Source: Botrytis cinerea B05.10
Lineage: Eukaryota > Ascomycota > Leotiomycetes > Helotiales > Sclerotiniaceae
Direction: 5' to 3'
Assembly: GCF_000143535.2 (NCBI RefSeq)
Contig: NC_037318.1
Span: 310,001-374,000 of the forward strand
DNA: 64,000 nt
The notes below the pieces were generated by a model. That model had not been told where the DNA came from. It worked only from the letters and a program-made list of their open reading frames with translations, and made no database searches. Positions 23,676-34,359 of this stretch are shown piece after piece; the stretch's first letter is position 1; every line of letters starts with the position of its first letter. The position numbers were made by a program, and so were the translations under genes.

Positions 23676-24225
23676 TCAAAATACTTTTTCGAGATCAACA
23701 TTTCCCGCCATCTTTGCTCTCGAAGACAGAATTCCCTTCTTGTACTCCTCAATACGCTTCTGAACCCTCGCAATCTCTTTCTCAAATCACATTGGTCGCT
23801 CCACGATTGGTATGTTCCGTCTCTCTTCTATTTCCCCGGAACCAAACGTCCAAGATCTGGATTAGTTTTAAGCTCTACATCGCAATATCTGCTCAATTCG
23901 TGCATGGACAATGTTGAGAACCATTCGCTTTGTCGAGCCATTTCTGTACCGCCAATTCGCCTTTCAAGGTGCTCAAGAATCTCGGGAAGTGTTTCCTCAG
24001 GCACCTCGATTGTCTTATCAGAGATGACAAAGAAGCAGAAATCTAGAATTCTTTCCAGTCGATTTTCTGGAGCTGTTTGTAATACATATAATATGAGCTT
24101 TGCTCGCATCTGATTCTCGCCCCTTGAATAGCCGGAACAGCCATAGCTTCTACGAAGTAACCATCCATACACACCTGCGAGTACTTGGTAAAAGACCAGA
24201 GTGAATCAACAATTGTTCTGATCAT
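23676..24225 (-). pseudogene. Broken paralogue of the membrane-anchored family, copy B
   Basis: Shows the same layout as copies A and C: an ATG (24225), a hydrophobic segment (FYQVLAGVYGWLL), QMRAKL, TAPENRLERILDFCFFVIS, then ETLPEILEHLERR, and finally a VQKRIEEYKK stretch and terminal NVDLEKVF. These parts are not in one frame. The ATG is in a different frame from the membrane segment. The core frame ends at a TAG after LVPGK (23828-23830). The VQKRIEEY part lies in another frame preceded by a TGA. At least two frame changes plus stops indicate a pseudogene. An undetected intron could explain one break but not all. Confidence 0.68.
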
Positions 24226-27071
24226 TTTGAATATTTCTTTTCTTGAATTCCAAAACTATGCGGATTGATAGTCATCATTCTTTATTTATTGAAACTTAGA
24301 GTCGTGAGACGAAGTACTCTACCTTTAAAGTTGCAGCACATTCGAGAATCGTGATTCTTGGGGGATGAACAAGGTAGTGAAACAATTCATCAAGAAACTT
24401 TTGGATGCATCATAACAATTCTCTCGGGTCGTGGATAACGTGGAACTAAATTCCAAGACGGACTCAAGCTAGTATTTTAGCACGAAAGGAACTTGCTGAT
24501 TGTCACGTGTACAGCTAGTGTCGTGTTCCAAGGAAATTTCGAATCGCACGTACGTCTTCCTATAAAAGATCTTTCAACTCTGGTACTCTCACAAGTTGTT
24601 TTAATTTTGGCATGGAATTTGTGAGTTTCGCTCACCTTCATTATACATATGTCATGCCCACTTTCCCGGAGTCGAAATGCAGAACGTTTGAAGCACTTTC
24701 TTTGCTGGAAATGCCAAGATATAACTTCGAGGAAGTCAATATTCAAAGCATGATGCATGAAGTTTAACACTCAAGGTATAATCTGATATATCAAGAGTTT
24801 AATGAATACTGCGTACCGAAAGTGCCAAGATTGATTGGAGACAACCGGATTTGTACCACGAGGTATATTCGAGGTTACTATTTGAATGTTAGCCAGAAAA
24901 AAAGGATGAGTCCATCCAAACAGCCGTGAAAATTTTCCTCAAGCTATGCTTATTCCTCTTCCCACTTATTCTTCAATCAATCCATTATTTTGATATTCAA
25001 TTACTTCGCTCATGTATTTGACTATGACATCGAGATCGACAGTAATTGTTAAAAACACAATTCATCTGGGTTCAATCCGTTCAAATACGCCCCTAGGAAT
25101 CGGCGTATTGAATTCCAATGTTCCAAGTAAGAAACCGGAAGCTCGATTATGGCATAATGCTATTCTGGATAGTGGAATCGCTGTCTAAGAGACGCAATCT
25201 CGGTGTGGTGTACAAAAAGATGTATCTCAATGAACCAGACATTCCGATACGATGGAATCAAACACATAGATAGTGCCTGAAAAGAGAAAGTCTCTTATAG
25301 AGAGACTTGCAGGTCCATCGAATTCTTTATTACAGCTAAAGTCATATAAAGGTCGACATTTGACTTGCGAGCCAGACTTGAGTTGCCCAACAACAAAGCA
25401 GTTCACACGTCTAAATTTGAGACTCTCTCACATAGTTACCATTTGTGAGTTGGCTCCTATCTCAAAATGGCGTTGTACTTGAGAGGTTATCTAACAACTT
25501 TTAAAAGATCGTGCCTCAATGATCTTCAATAATTCGAGAGGAAAATATATGTGCTGCCTTTTTACTATTGAGTTTTAGAAGCTTCCAATGAAGGGAGTTT
25601 TTTAGCCAACGTACTGACCGATAAACCCCTCTCAATACCTGGCGTTCTAAGCCGTAGTTCAGCAACATGTTCCAAGTATCTACAATAATAAGTGGTGCTG
25701 TAATGGAGAAAATATCTCCCTTGTAACCAGGCTCCGATATCCAAGCTCTGCAAAGATGAGAGTTTTCTCATGAATGCTCCAATTCGATAGTGATCCAAAC
25801 AGAGCCAATAAGCTTTCCAATAATGAGGTGGCCAATATAGGGGGTGTTTCCAGTGTTTTCAACGTACTCTACCGCGAGGGAATGAGTAGTTCAAATTCAC
25901 AACATTTCTGAAAAGGATGTCCCAAAGAAGATAGTCTACTGCGATCGGTAACGCTTTCCAGTCCTTCACAATTTTATGAAGTGAATATTCCAAATTTCAC
26001 AAATTTCTACGAAGAGAATGCTGAGTTTCCAAATCCATAGCATTTCGATGCATAAATGTTTTCAATGAAGTGAATGTTCCAATTCGACGTTTCTTTTTTG
26101 AAGATGCTCTTTCGATGTATGAAGCATTGTCAAAAAGAAAAGGCCGAAATTTCAATTCCATATCATCTCGAAGCAGATAATGATGTAATGAAGTGATCCA
26201 ATGAATTCAGTTTTCAATACAAATCAGCATTTAGGATCTGATAATCCAATCTTTCAGTAAGAATAGTGCTCGGTGTGTCACAGCCTTTGTTAAAAACGGG
26301 GTGTTCTTGTGGAGAATCAATTCGACAAGCCTAGACAGTTCGATGGCAGATTCCATGGATTTGAATGTGCCATAAGATGAACGTTCGGTTGTAAGAGACA
26401 ATGTGTCCAACAGAAACAGATTCAAGACAGCCAACGGGGTAGCTAATACAGTTTGATATCAAGTCCAACCTTGGGTCTTTAGATAATAATTCTCCTGTCA
26501 ATAAAAAGCGGTAACGGTGGTGCTCCGAATCCTGCTTCTTGAGAGTCATGGCAAACCGATAAATGCAAAGTTCGATTAATCCTCTTCGAAGTAGAGAATG
26601 CTGTGGAATATCAAAGCAACATTATCGACAAAAATGCTGTCTTTTTGGCTCGAAGTTCAGTCATTGAGATGATGGTTCAAGCCAACTAACTATCTCTGCT
26701 TGAATTTCCGCTCTGAATATGACGGGATAGAGATGAAGCATTCCTATGGACCAGCTCTGTCCGAATATTGGGTTCTCGGGTTTGAATCTTGACATTGAGA
26801 TAAAGTTTCTTGTGGAATATCTAGTTTATAATGAGGACTATTCGTCTTAGATAATTGCAGAAAACCGAGATGGAGATCCAAGAAGACTGAAAATTCCAAA
26901 GCTCTGACTTCAGAAATTGAGACATAACTGATAATATACTTCGAGATTGAAGGCATTGATGTAAAGCCTCTGCAGAGAGCGTCTGAGTGGGGTGTCTTTT
27001 GAGGAGAGTCTTTGGTAGAGGGGGTTTCGAATTAATTGAGGTTTCGAAAGTAAGGATATCTATCTGGGTGA

Positions 27072-27110
27072 TGATAATGTCCAAAGGAAGGACATCCTCA
27101 AAGGAAGGAC
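27072..27110. repeat. Short direct repeat AAAGGAAGGACATC
   Basis: Two adjacent copies of the 14-mer separated by a few bases, read directly. Confidence 0.8.
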
Positions 27111-27329
27111 ATCTTTGTGATGATGATATCCAGAATGAAACCTCCTACCAGCGAATGTATTTTACAATCTAATGCGGTGATTTTCAAATAACATAGACCA
27201 ATGCTGAAAATATTGGTAGGAGGTGATCTGACCGTCTTTGGCTTCCCACGCAGCTAGTGGGTCGATCAGATCTGAGTTCATTGTTCTTCGCGTTCGCAAG
27301 GAAATTCCCAGCTCGAACTTATGGAAAGT

Positions 27330-27376
27330 CCAGTGATGATCGACAATCCTGGGGTGTCTGGTGATGATTGACAATC
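27330..27376. repeat. Short direct repeat GTGATGATCGACAATCC-like
   Basis: GTGATGATCGACAATCC is followed about 28 bp later by GTGATGATTGACAATCC, differing by one C/T change. Confidence 0.8.
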
Positions 27377-27689
27377 CCCTCGAATACTAACGCCCAACAA
27401 CGACCGTGAACGTCGAACTCTGTAGGGGCTCGGGATGCGGTCCCTTGGCCGCTGGATTCCGTGCAAGCATGGTCGAATCCAGAACAGCACCATGCGGCTG
27501 CCCCAGGGCGCGACTCCCAGGTGACCCCTCTAGGGTTAATCGGGTGAATTATCAGTTCGAATAATGACAATACAGTTGAATAGCATGTCTACAAGAGCCA
27601 CGATAAACGACGCTATATCACCACAATTCTCCTTGAAAGGAGTGCTCTTCCAATGGTATACTATTTCAAGTGTGGCACAAAAGCAATCC

Positions 27690-28460
27690 CGTAACTCTTA
27701 ATAGATTAAGCCTTATTTCTATATTTAAAATAATTACAACATTTATATTTCTATAAATATTTACAATATTATTAAGTTCTTAATGTTTATTAGTATTTTA
27801 GTTTTTATAAGTATTTAGATTTCTTAGAATGTTTGAATATCAAATGATTTCCAGCTTGTTGTTTATTGTTCAACTGATTGTGAATATTTCAGTTATTCTA
27901 AATGTTTATATAACTATCATTGTTTAATCCACATTGGTACTTTTAATGGTTTTAATTATTTATTAAGTTCTTTTCATTCTTTAACAATGTTTAATAGTTT
28001 CAATGTAATTGAATGTTCTATAATTACACACAGAATAAATCAACTCTCAGACTTCCGATAGCGAGTTTCTGAATTATATTCTATAGAAATAAAATAACAT
28101 TCTTTCATTTTTGAGTGTTTTACTTGATACTCAATTCACTCAATGAAATATTAATATTTACTCGTCTCAAGATATCTCATATATAATAGAGATAATTAAA
28201 GAAAGTAGATACTATTGTGCATAGAAAAACATAATCTCGGATTACATGATAAGAAATTTAGCATTTACATTTCCTTCTTTTTTAAACTTAAAATGTATCT
28301 GTTTTACTCTCTTTTATTTAATCTATATTTTATTTTAGCCCAAATGCGTTTTTGTACCTCACTATCACTATATAGTGATTCACCCCCAATGATTAGGTAT
28401 AGCTGTTAAATTGACTATAGTATATGTGAAGGCTTTTCTTATAGGATCTCTATCACCTTT
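27690..28460. repeat. AT-rich block, probably RIP-affected
   Basis: Very high A+T by eye, with repeated TATTTAAAAT, TTTATTAG and AATGTTTA phrases and no open coding frame. Its origin as a mutated repeat is inferred from composition and from its place in the gene-poor island. Confidence 0.4.
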
Positions 28461-29573
28461 AACTCTTTTACAATATATACCGCAGTTCAAATTTTGGAGC
28501 CGCTTCACGGATGGGTCAAGACCCACAAGATAACGAGAAGTAATAGGCATCCATATATTTTGACTGCCTTAGAGAAATTAAGGTAGCATGATTCAAGTTT
28601 TGGTTCAATATTCATGTGTTTGGTCTACTTACTGATCCAAAATCGTTGTTAGGAATAAATATGGAAGGTGCGACATTACTGGATTGATGTATAATCTGGA
28701 TCCATAGCATTAATAATTCTACACCCCTTCCACCTCTACAAGAACGATTTTTTCATCGCGAAGTGATGTATGCACAAATAACTTCAAATCCGACGGATCG
28801 ACCTCGCTTCGCTCCCCATATACAAAAATTTGTGATAATATTTGAACGCATGTGTCTAAAACTACTGTGTTTTTACGAATTTTTTTTTTTTTTTGAGATA
28901 CTATGATGATCGTCTCCCCTTTTCCCTAAATTCGAATGATGAGGAGTGTTTAATTATTTAGCAATAGAATCACTACCATAAACCCAAGTTTCGAAAAAAC
29001 CAAAAGAGTATATATGATTCTATGGGAAGGGAAAATGAAAATAAAACAATTCTTGTATTAATCCATAGTTTCAAAAATGCTAGTTACTTTATATATAAAT
29101 TCGAAGCGGATCTACCAGTCATTATTTTTTTGATGCAGATCGGTCGAGCTTTCGGTATAGTACAGAATTTGTGTATTATAATCTTTTCGATTAAAATGAA
29201 GATTTGATTATATGAGATGGGTTAGATAAGTGGGTAGCGATTCTCTTGTATTTATTCTGATGTAAATGGATACTGGAAAGTGATATTATATCCCTGTTAT
29301 AATATCGTATCAATCAATAGATATTCGGAGCGACTCTGATGGCTTGAATTATAAGTTGTATAATAGGAATAACTGATATAATAGGAATAACTGAAATAAA
29401 AAGTATAGTGAAATGGAAAAGCTCAAGTATTGAGTTCTCTTTATATATGTATCGTATTTTGAAGTAATTTGGATAATATATTGATAGCAAACTTCGATGA
29501 TTAAATATTGAGTATATCACCTTTTTTCTATCGATTAGCCCTTTTATGCTCGAAGAAACCCAAGAACTTTCAC

Positions 29574-30065
29574 TCAAATTCCCTTTTCAAGATCACTATT
29601 TTCCGCCCCTTCTTTCCTCGATTCCGATATATCTTTCGATGTCTCTTTCTCCAATTCCCTCTCCCCACGTTCTCTTTTCCTAAACTCCTCAATAAGCTTC
29701 CAAACCCTCTTGACCTGCTCCTCATAACCCATCTGCGAATCCACCGTCAAAATATTCTCAAATCTCCTTCCCTCTAACTCAATCTGCCGCAGCCGCATCT
29801 CAAGATGCGCATACACTTCTGGGAGTACCTCAACCTCCAAAATCTCGAGCGTATCTTTCTTGTCCGCGACAACGAAGAAACATAAATCGAGCATGCGGTT
29901 TAGGCGCTCCTCCGGAGGCGTCTCTAAGATTTCGTTGAGCACGCGAGCGCGCATCTGACGCAATTGCTTGGAGTGTCCGTAGAGTTGAGAGGCTTCCCAG
30001 CCCCCGAGAAACATGACTATCATAATGCATATGGGGGCAATGTAGATAACCCAATCGATGAACAT
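29574..30065 (-). CDS. Unrecognised membrane-anchored coiled-coil protein, copy C
   Basis: Hypothetical protein of 163 aa, single exon, ATG at 30065. Residues 5-22 are hydrophobic (WVIYIAPICIMIVMFLGG). The core at 38-70 reads MRARVLNEILETPPEERLNR then MLDLCFFVVADKK, followed by VLPEVYAHLEMR and a charged C-terminal half (VKRVWKLIEEFRKRERGERE) ending NSDLEKGI. It aligns with copy A without gaps for the first 70 residues and keeps the DLEKG element. It is shorter than copy A, lacking about 20 residues of the charged repeat and the C-terminal extension. Maintained length, shared motif and a conserved promoter suggest a functional gene. Function is unknown. Confidence 0.72.
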   Translation of the reverse strand: MFIDWVIYIAPICIMIVMFLGGWEASQLYGHSKQLRQMRARVLNEILETPPEERLNRMLDLCFFVVADKKDTLEILEVEVLPEVYAHLEMRLRQIELEGRRFENILTVDSQMGYEEQVKRVWKLIEEFRKRERGERELEKETSKDISESRKEGAENSDLEKGI

Positions 30066-30460
30066 CTTCAAGCTATCCTTCTTCTTCTTAATTGTAGAGA
30101 AATTGGGAACCGATAGGTTGAAAGATTTTTGTCGTGGTATATTTTTGGCAACTAGGGGTCTTAGAAGTAATGATGATTCCTCTAATTCAACATTAAAGTA
30201 AACACAATGAAGAAGCTTGATTATAGTGGGAAAAATTAAGAACCACAAAGTTATGCAAAGTATGGGCTTGCAGATTTTATAGACAATTTTGGAATGTGCG
30301 AAAGTGCGTCATAAAAGTCGTTTCATAAATGATCTAGAGTGAAGTTTTTTGACGGACTGTGACTAGATTTTTAGTTGGGAAAGAAGCGAAATTTAAACTC
30401 TGTTTTGAATGACGATCTGAAGATCTTTCAGACTGAAAGCAAACTTAAAATTGAATGTTA
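30066..30460 (-). promoter_or_regulatory. Conserved upstream segment of copy C with TATA box
   Basis: Aligns with 22175-22560 upstream of copy A. The shared GCTTGCAGATTTTATAGACA block gives TATAAAA on the minus strand at 30275-30281, about 213 bp before the ATG. This is the counterpart of the TATATA box of copy A. Confidence 0.6.
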
Positions 30461-31913
30461 GCAGATATGACAACCACAATAAGTATAGCTATTGTAACAG
30501 TAAGGTAAATTCGAAGGAATGATTATGTTATCGTGAAAAATTGATACTGACTCTCTTCATGTTGATGAAGAGATCTCAAAGACTCCTAGCTAGAAAATCC
30601 GATGTGCATTCAGTAAATTCTAATATAGTCTGAGACTCCCAGCGAAGTCCAGGTATCAGATTTATGAGTAATCCATTTTAATTCAGAATTCTAAAGGCAT
30701 TAATTAAACAATGAGAATATTGTTCGAATGATCGAACTTACCCGGATCATGTGCGGCGAAACGCTACATGATCATTCTCCTTAAGAAATGGGAAAAGCCT
30801 GCATTTATATGTAATATTCAATTCCAAATGAGAATGAAAACCCTGCAGTGGCAGAATCCGCGATTGACGAAATGGCCGCGTCGTTAGTGCAAGAAAATAT
30901 TCAATAATTTCATAATATATTAATTAAACAATAATTTTTTCGTAAACGATTCGAAATTTTTACTTTAAAAGGATTTAATGAAATTCTTGAATTTTAGTTT
31001 AAACTAATCAATACTTTAATTCTATTGAATTCAATATGGATATATAGATTAGAGCTAACTTATACGGTATTTGTATCTTTATAATATATTTTGTATAATA
31101 CAATGTAATAATTAAGCTTTTAATTAAAGAATAAATTGAAAGTGATATAAGTAATTTACCTCTCACTCCCTTTCCTTTTCCTCTTTAGACATTCAATTAA
31201 GACCTCTCACTCATTTCATAACTCTTACACTTACTCCCCTCCTCCTTCCAACTCTCACACTCACTCTCCTTCCATCCACCTTTCTATTCAACTCTAATAT
31301 TCATCAAAATCTGAAATTCTCTAAAACCTTTCATAGCTCTCATTTTCTTTTTTTTCTATTAAAAATTAATATTAAACGAATCTCACATAATATCGATTCC
31401 ATTTATTATTAATAAATTAAATTTTTGATTAATAATAATATATACAATAAAACTTACATAGAGATTTATATTGAATTTCTTTTTGTCGGAAATATTAACT
31501 TTGCTATTATAGGGTGATATTACATGCAGCTCACAGAGTTTGTAAACATTGAACGGATTCAGCGTGATCTAATCTTTGAGTTTCAAAAACGAGGATACAA
31601 TTGTACTTAGAACTTAGCGAACCATGGACAGACATTCTTTGCCAATTTTGCTTGAAAGAATCTCTTCGTACAGAGCTAGATACGTGAAACATCCGTAAGC
31701 TGGTAGAGCCTCTTGTACGACGGTTATCGATATATACGGCAGATTGCTCTACTTCGTTTGGCCACAGAGTTTCTGGGTATTGGTTCAAGGAAAATGGAAA
31801 TGAAAGTGGCTTTAAAACATTTGAAATCCAAAGCTCCCTGCGTCGTCCGTACAGAAGATGTGGGAAACACCATGGGAAACCACAATCAAGCAGACACGTT
31901 TCGACCTGTCGGC
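30461..31913. other. AT-rich intergenic region
   Basis: No gene recognised. 30890-31500 is strongly AT-rich and interrupted by a pyrimidine-rich patch (about 31160-31340). This is probably mutated repeat sequence bordering the gene-poor island. Confidence 0.45.
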
Positions 31914-33007
31914 CTAAGCGAAGTATTTGTCCAGGTGATGCAGAGTGTCTTCGCTCGGCTGAATATAGGACTGCTCCTCGTCCAATTTGCCATCCACAAT
32001 CAACTCTCTGATAGTAGCCTTCGGATACCCGGCCACATCCCAGATATCAGACCCCACACCATGTGTGCCGTCACCCATTTTCTTCCGAACCAGGGCCGCC
32101 AAATTTCCCTCCAAGGCCTGCAATCTCATGTTCTCAATGCTTTCCTCCGCAGTCTGGGGAGGTCGTCCAGCACGTTCCTCCATCGCGGCAGCTATCTCCA
32201 TACCTGTAGGATGCAGCTCATTCAATCCTATTGTACGGCCACTCAAGCTGGAAGGCGAGTTATGGACGAAAATAGAGACGTAAGCGGCAGCGACATACTT
32301 TCGAGAACTGTTCGGTGTCAGGGTGCTTCATATAGAGTTGAATACCTAGATGTTTAAGACATAGCTAACATACCAGAGGTAGACGGGCTGTGTCTTACTA
32401 TTCCCGGTGAACACAATTCGATTTTGAGGTATGTCGATGCCTACATAACTAAAATTGTACTTAGAATAAACTTTGATCAACATCACGCCACGGACTCACG
32501 GTGATTGTAATGCGAAAGCCGTGAAGTTTCCAATCACAACAGTAACGGCAGGTATGCCGGCGTCATGAAGCGCTTGCTCTAGTTTCTTTTTCTCTCTCGG
32601 GATAGCAACGGCTGCACTCTCTTCTTCTGTGTATGGCAGAGCGAGATCTGACGGCGCGAATAGTTTCACAGCCGCAGCTTTCATGGGCTGGATCAGCTTC
32701 TGTTGCATATGAAGCCCATCATGGCCGATGAGAGAACTAACCAGAAGTTAGCCTGATGTGGCACTGTGACTGTTTGGGAAACATACATAAGAATATCAAC
32801 ACCCCTCAAAGCTGTTTCAAGACTTGATCTTTGGTCCCAAGAATATGCTGCTAACTCGACATTCTTTGGCACATTTCCGACGGTTGCGCCGGCTCGATGC
32901 AGAATACGGATAGGCTGCCCCGATGCAGTTGCCAAAGCTTCGACGATGGGCCCGGCCGCCCAACCTCGGTGGCCTATGATTGCGATCTTGTTTGCTTGTG
33001 CGACCAT
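31914..33007 (-). CDS. NmrA-like NAD(P)-binding family protein
   Basis: Predicted 308-aa cytosolic protein of the atypical SDR group containing NmrA and isoflavone-reductase-like proteins. Four exons: 33007..32787, 32736..32500, 32448..32374 and 32307..31914. Introns of 50, 51 and 66 nt are GT-AG and join in frame, rebuilding VDILISLIGHDGLHMQQKLI, FAPSDLAL, VVIGNFTAFALQSPYVGIDI and SRKYVAAAYVSIF. These are the expected NmrA-family blocks. The N-terminal nucleotide-binding motif is IAIIGHRGWAAGPIVEAL, with the third glycine one position later than the usual GxxGxxG. Such proteins act as NAD(P)-dependent reductases or redox sensors; which applies here is unknown. Confidence 0.85.
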
Positions 33008-34359
33008 TGTAAAAAGGGGCAAGATAGAGCGAGGTGCTTATTACAGTTCTTGTGAATGTGCAGAATATTCTTTCGAGATATGTATATCGATTCTTGATAA
33101 GGCGCAATGTCTCTGTTATACGGATATTGTTCCGCTTCTACAGGCTTCTATGTGCTTATGTGCTTGCTTACCTGACCAGTGTGGAGGGAGCCGCGAAAAT
33201 GATGCCTCCCCCCCCCCCCTCCCTCCACACCCCTTCATCTACATATTCATCTATATATTCATTTCAAAAAGATATAAGCAAAATCATAATCACCTCATAT
33301 TATACCAACTACACTGTACCAAGCATAATCCACCTCACCTCACCAATAATCACCAATACACTCACTTACTTACTCAACAAACTTATCCATCTATTCAACT
33401 ATACAAGTACCCCCAGCCGCCTATTTATCCACTTTTACTCACTTACTACACATCATGAAACCCTAAATTCATTATTATTCATTATTTATCTACTCTTCAG
33501 AATCACTATTCACCAAATCTAAACAAATACATAAAATCACATCATTTTATTAACATTTCAATTTTGTACTCTCTCTCTCTCTGTCTGTCTCTCCCCCCCC
33601 CCTCTCCCTCTGTATCTGTAGGCCCAAGAAGAAGAAATGAAAAAAGATCAACTACTATCAAATCACCTCCTTCACTCCCTTCAACACCATTTGACCAAAT
33701 TTCATTTTCCTTCAACGCCAATCTCAACCTATCCCATTTCATCCCATTCATTTCATTTCATTTCCAGGAGACCAAGAAAAGAAAATGAAACAAAAATAGA
33801 CTCCTTGCTTTCAATCAAAAAAAGAGAAAGAGGAGCAAACACAAAAACATTCCAAAAACACCCCATTTCCCAAATTTCCTATGCGCCTCCCAACCATGAA
33901 CTCAGAATCCTCCTATTCTTCGTCATGTATGCGTGTACTTTTGTCAAACCATCAAATATGGTGACCATATCAAAACCCTCCACCCCCTCCTAGCGCCATT
34001 TGCATGATATACGCCCCCACCATGCATGAGTTTATTTCCATTGTAATCATGATTTTTTTTTGAAAAGAATTCGGCCCAGAATTTGGCAACCAGTCCATGG
34101 AATATTAGAGGTAAGAGTATAATATGTATAAAGGAAGAAAAGGGTAATGAAGACCATACCAGTGTGCTTTACTTTCACCCAAAGGAAAAGCGAAATGGGA
34201 TTACGATCCAAATGACCTATGAAGTACAATCGAAAGAAGAAGTATTTTAATTTACAACCTGAAGGTAGTAGAATAACGTAGTCATGGCTTCGAAAAATCC
34301 AAACGAGTGGAACATGCCTTTTCGTAATCCATGATTGCGAATGGAAGTGTTTTTGGTCT
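33008..34359. other. Low-complexity intergenic region
   Basis: Lies upstream of the NmrA-like gene and downstream of atf1. Pyrimidine-rich sequence with a C-run at about 33209-33219, CTCT/GTCT tracts and a second C-run at about 33570-33601, and CATTT repeats near 33725-33765. ORFs here are composition artefacts. Confidence 0.5.

Larger units (their letters stand above)
24226..29573. other. 5.3 kb gene-poor region
   Basis: No gene supported. At 25.5-26.6 kb short phrases such as AATGCTCCAATTCGAT and TGTTCCAATTCGACG recur irregularly, which may be decayed tandem sequence. Short direct repeats lie at 27072-27110 and 27330-27376. A GC-rich island at about 27400-27535 contrasts with AT-rich blocks at 27690-28460. 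A run of about 17 T lies near 28880. Confidence 0.5.

Noticed and set aside
25565..26549. Minus-strand ORFs of 60-77 codons in the gene-poor island
   Set aside because: No consistent frame, splice signals or recognisable domain; recurring phrases in the DNA suggest decayed repeats rather than genes.
27400..27535. tRNA gene in the GC-rich island (GGTCGAATCC-like text)
   Set aside because: No complete cloverleaf: A-box and paired acceptor ends could not be found.
19195..31510. Intact transposon or retroelement
   Set aside because: No reverse transcriptase, integrase or transposase motif, LTR pair or terminal inverted repeat was recognised; only AT-rich decayed sequence.
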